A DNA stretch of 64,000 nt from positions 1-64,000 of the forward strand of contig NZ_AUMN01000004.1 in NCBI RefSeq assembly GCF_000430705.1, in the 5' to 3' direction. The translations under genes and the position numbers were made by a program. The stretch comes from Arthrobacter castelli DSM 16402 (GTDB taxonomy: Bacteria > Actinomycetota > Actinomycetes > Actinomycetales > Micrococcaceae). The notes beneath the pieces were generated by a model. It ran no database searches, was not told where the DNA came from, and worked only from the letters and a program-made list of their open reading frames with translations. How positions within the stretch are numbered: the stretch's first letter is position 1; every line of letters begins with the position of its first letter. Shown here piece by piece: positions 61,597 through 64,000 of the stretch.

Positions 61597-62765
61597 ATGG
61601 CGCAATACCCGGGTCGGCACGCGATAGTAGTCGGCGGCGGCATCATCGGTCTCGCGATTGCCTGGGAGGCGGCGCGGCGTGGCCACCGGATCACCCTGGT
61701 CGACCCCGACCCGGCCGGCGGCGCAACCCATGCGGCCGCGGGGATGCTGGCTCCGGTCAGCGAGCTGCACTACCGCGAAGAACACTTGCTGGACCTGACG
61801 TTGGCCTCCGCGCAGCTCTACCCTGACTTTGTCGACCGGCTCACCGCCGCAGCCGGACAACCGGTCGGATACCAGCAGACCGGGACGATGGTGGCAGCGG
61901 TGGACGCGGCGGACCGGCAGAGCCTGTCCGACCTGCATCAGGCGCAAACCCGGTTGGGACTGCAATCGGAGAGGCTCACTACACGCAGCGCACGCCGCAT
62001 GGAACCGATGTTGGGGCCACAGCTGACCGGCGCGTTCCTGGCCTCCGCAGATCACCAGGTCGACCCCCGCGCCATGGCGGCTGCCCTGCAGACGGCGCTG
62101 GCCGGCCGCCCTGACTACCACAGGCTCACGGCCAGAGCCACCGGTGTGTTGAGTATGGGCGGCTGCGTTACCGGAGTCCGGCTGGAGGACGGGACAACCG
62201 TGACGGCCGACGAAGTTGTGCTCGCCAACGGGCTCTCCGCCGCGGGCATGGACGGGCTGCCGGACGGCCTGTCGTTGCCGCTGCGACCTGTGTACGGAGA
62301 TATCCTCCGGCTGAATGTGCCGCAAGCCCTGCGCCCCCTGCTGACCCGCACCGTGCGGGCGGTGGTGTGCGGCAGGCAGGTGTATGTGGTGCCGCGGGCC
62401 GACGGCACAGTGGTGATCGGAGCGACACAGCGGGAAAACGGCTCGGCCGGTGTCTCCGCCGGGGGCGTTTACGAGCTGTTGCGGGATGCGCAGACAGTGA
62501 TCCCCGCCGTCGCCGAACTGGAATTGCAGGAGACCATCTGCCGTCCGCGGCCGGGCACCGCCGACAACGCACCACTGCTGGGCCGGTGCCGCGGCCAGGA
62601 CGGCCAGGACGTCGCCGGGCTGCTGCTTGCCACCGGATTCTTCCGGCACGGGGTGCTGCTCGCACCGCTGGCCGCCCGCCTGTGCGCCGAACTGATCGAC
62701 GGCGCTAAACCATTCATGGATGTAGAACGGTACCGCCCGGACCGGTTCGTCGAGGAGGGAGCACT

Positions 62766-62769
<4 letters not shown>
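61597..62769 (+). CDS. thiO: Glycine oxidase
   Basis: This 390-residue FAD-dependent enzyme oxidises glycine to the iminoacetate used to build the thiazole ring of thiamine. The FAD motif is VVGGGIIGLAIAWEAARRG, with HAAAGMLAP as the substrate-side segment and RPGTADNAPLLG at the C-terminus. ATG 61597 follows the riboswitch-embedded ribosome binding site by 6 bases. The stop overlaps the thiS start (ATGA). Use of ThiO rather than ThiH fits an aerobic organism. Confidence 0.95.
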
Positions 62770-63841
<1,072 letters not shown>

Positions 63842-63892
63842 GAGGAGGGGCTTGTTGCAGCCAGCCCGGCACCGGATGGTTCCGGAGCCGGT

Positions 63893-64000
63893 TCAGCGGG
63901 CCTGCAGCGTTTCGGTGTACCGTGCATCGTCGGAGGCGGCGCGCCTGCGGGCCAGCACCACCACGGTGGCGATGGCCGCAAGCATGCCGGCGATCATGGG
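63893..64000 (-). CDS. C-terminal end of a membrane protein (partial)
   Basis: This minus-strand frame enters from the right edge and stops at TGA (63893-63895). The 35 visible residues contain a hydrophobic helix (MIAGMLAAIATVVVLA), a basic stop-transfer RRR, and a short polar tail ending ETLQAR. This is the usual end of an MFS or similar carrier, but the family cannot be told from this fragment. It converges on thiG. Confidence 0.5.
   Translation of the reverse strand, partial: PMIAGMLAAIATVVVLARRRAASDDARYTETLQAR

Overview
The window looks like the chromosome of a high-GC Gram-positive actinobacterium, most likely a member of the Micrococcales close to Arthrobacter/Micrococcaceae. Reasons: high GC with strong GC3 bias; a mycothiol gene (mshB); an actinobacterial-type dapD; DUF3117; a 13E12/DUF222 HNH protein; a SigE/anti-sigma/TatB/Mrp block in the order familiar from actinobacteria; and many GTG/TTG starts. 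This placement rests on gene content only. I found no tRNA, rRNA, CRISPR array or prophage. Mobile DNA is limited to the right end of an ISL3-like insertion sequence at the left edge and a 13E12-type HNH gene.

Layout. 1-94: truncated IS end. 299-7407: a dipeptide/oligopeptide-type ABC importer (lipoprotein, two permeases, fused double ATPase), interrupted by an antisense PH-like membrane gene. 7464-12035: a DUF4287-like protein, TypA/BipA GTPase, an MshB deacetylase fused to a membrane domain, and a winged-helix regulator. 12619-17989: a second complete peptide-type ABC importer. 18008-26433: ferredoxin, dapC, citrate synthase, galE, dapD and dapE, so three of the succinylase-branch lysine/DAP genes lie within 8 kb. 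26538-31867 (minus strand): a gluABCD-type glutamate importer and a BCCT osmolyte transporter. 32108-38446: LOG-family protein, DivIVA-like protein, PIG-V-type mannosyltransferase, DUF3117, leucyl aminopeptidase and a long-form GAPDH. 38501-43369: quinone oxidoreductase/TetR divergent pair, 13E12 HNH protein, O-methyltransferase.

43766-50440 is an envelope/stress block: ECF sigma factor, its zinc anti-sigma factor, TatB, Mrp, DUF1003, a soluble MgtE_N/CBS protein and a general-stress-type membrane protein with a Gly/Pro/Gln tail. 50622-55473: aminopeptidase P, PHP phosphoesterase, and a sodium:solute symporter with a long structured leader and a 43-residue partner peptide. 55572-60722: an orphan beta-class DNA methyltransferase, a DEAD-box helicase, an RNB ribonuclease and a ferritin-like protein. 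60734-63841: thiamine genes thiE (minus) and thiO-thiS-thiG (plus) behind a clear TPP riboswitch. The window ends in the 3' end of a minus-strand membrane protein gene.

Most of the window is core metabolism, transport and envelope maintenance. I did not find a clear undescribed multi-gene system. The best leads are smaller: the structured leader and micropeptide around the symporter, the orphan methyltransferase, the MshB-membrane fusion, a recurring intercistronic hairpin after each solute-binding-protein gene, an enlarged peptide permease, and a long palindrome between gltA and galE.
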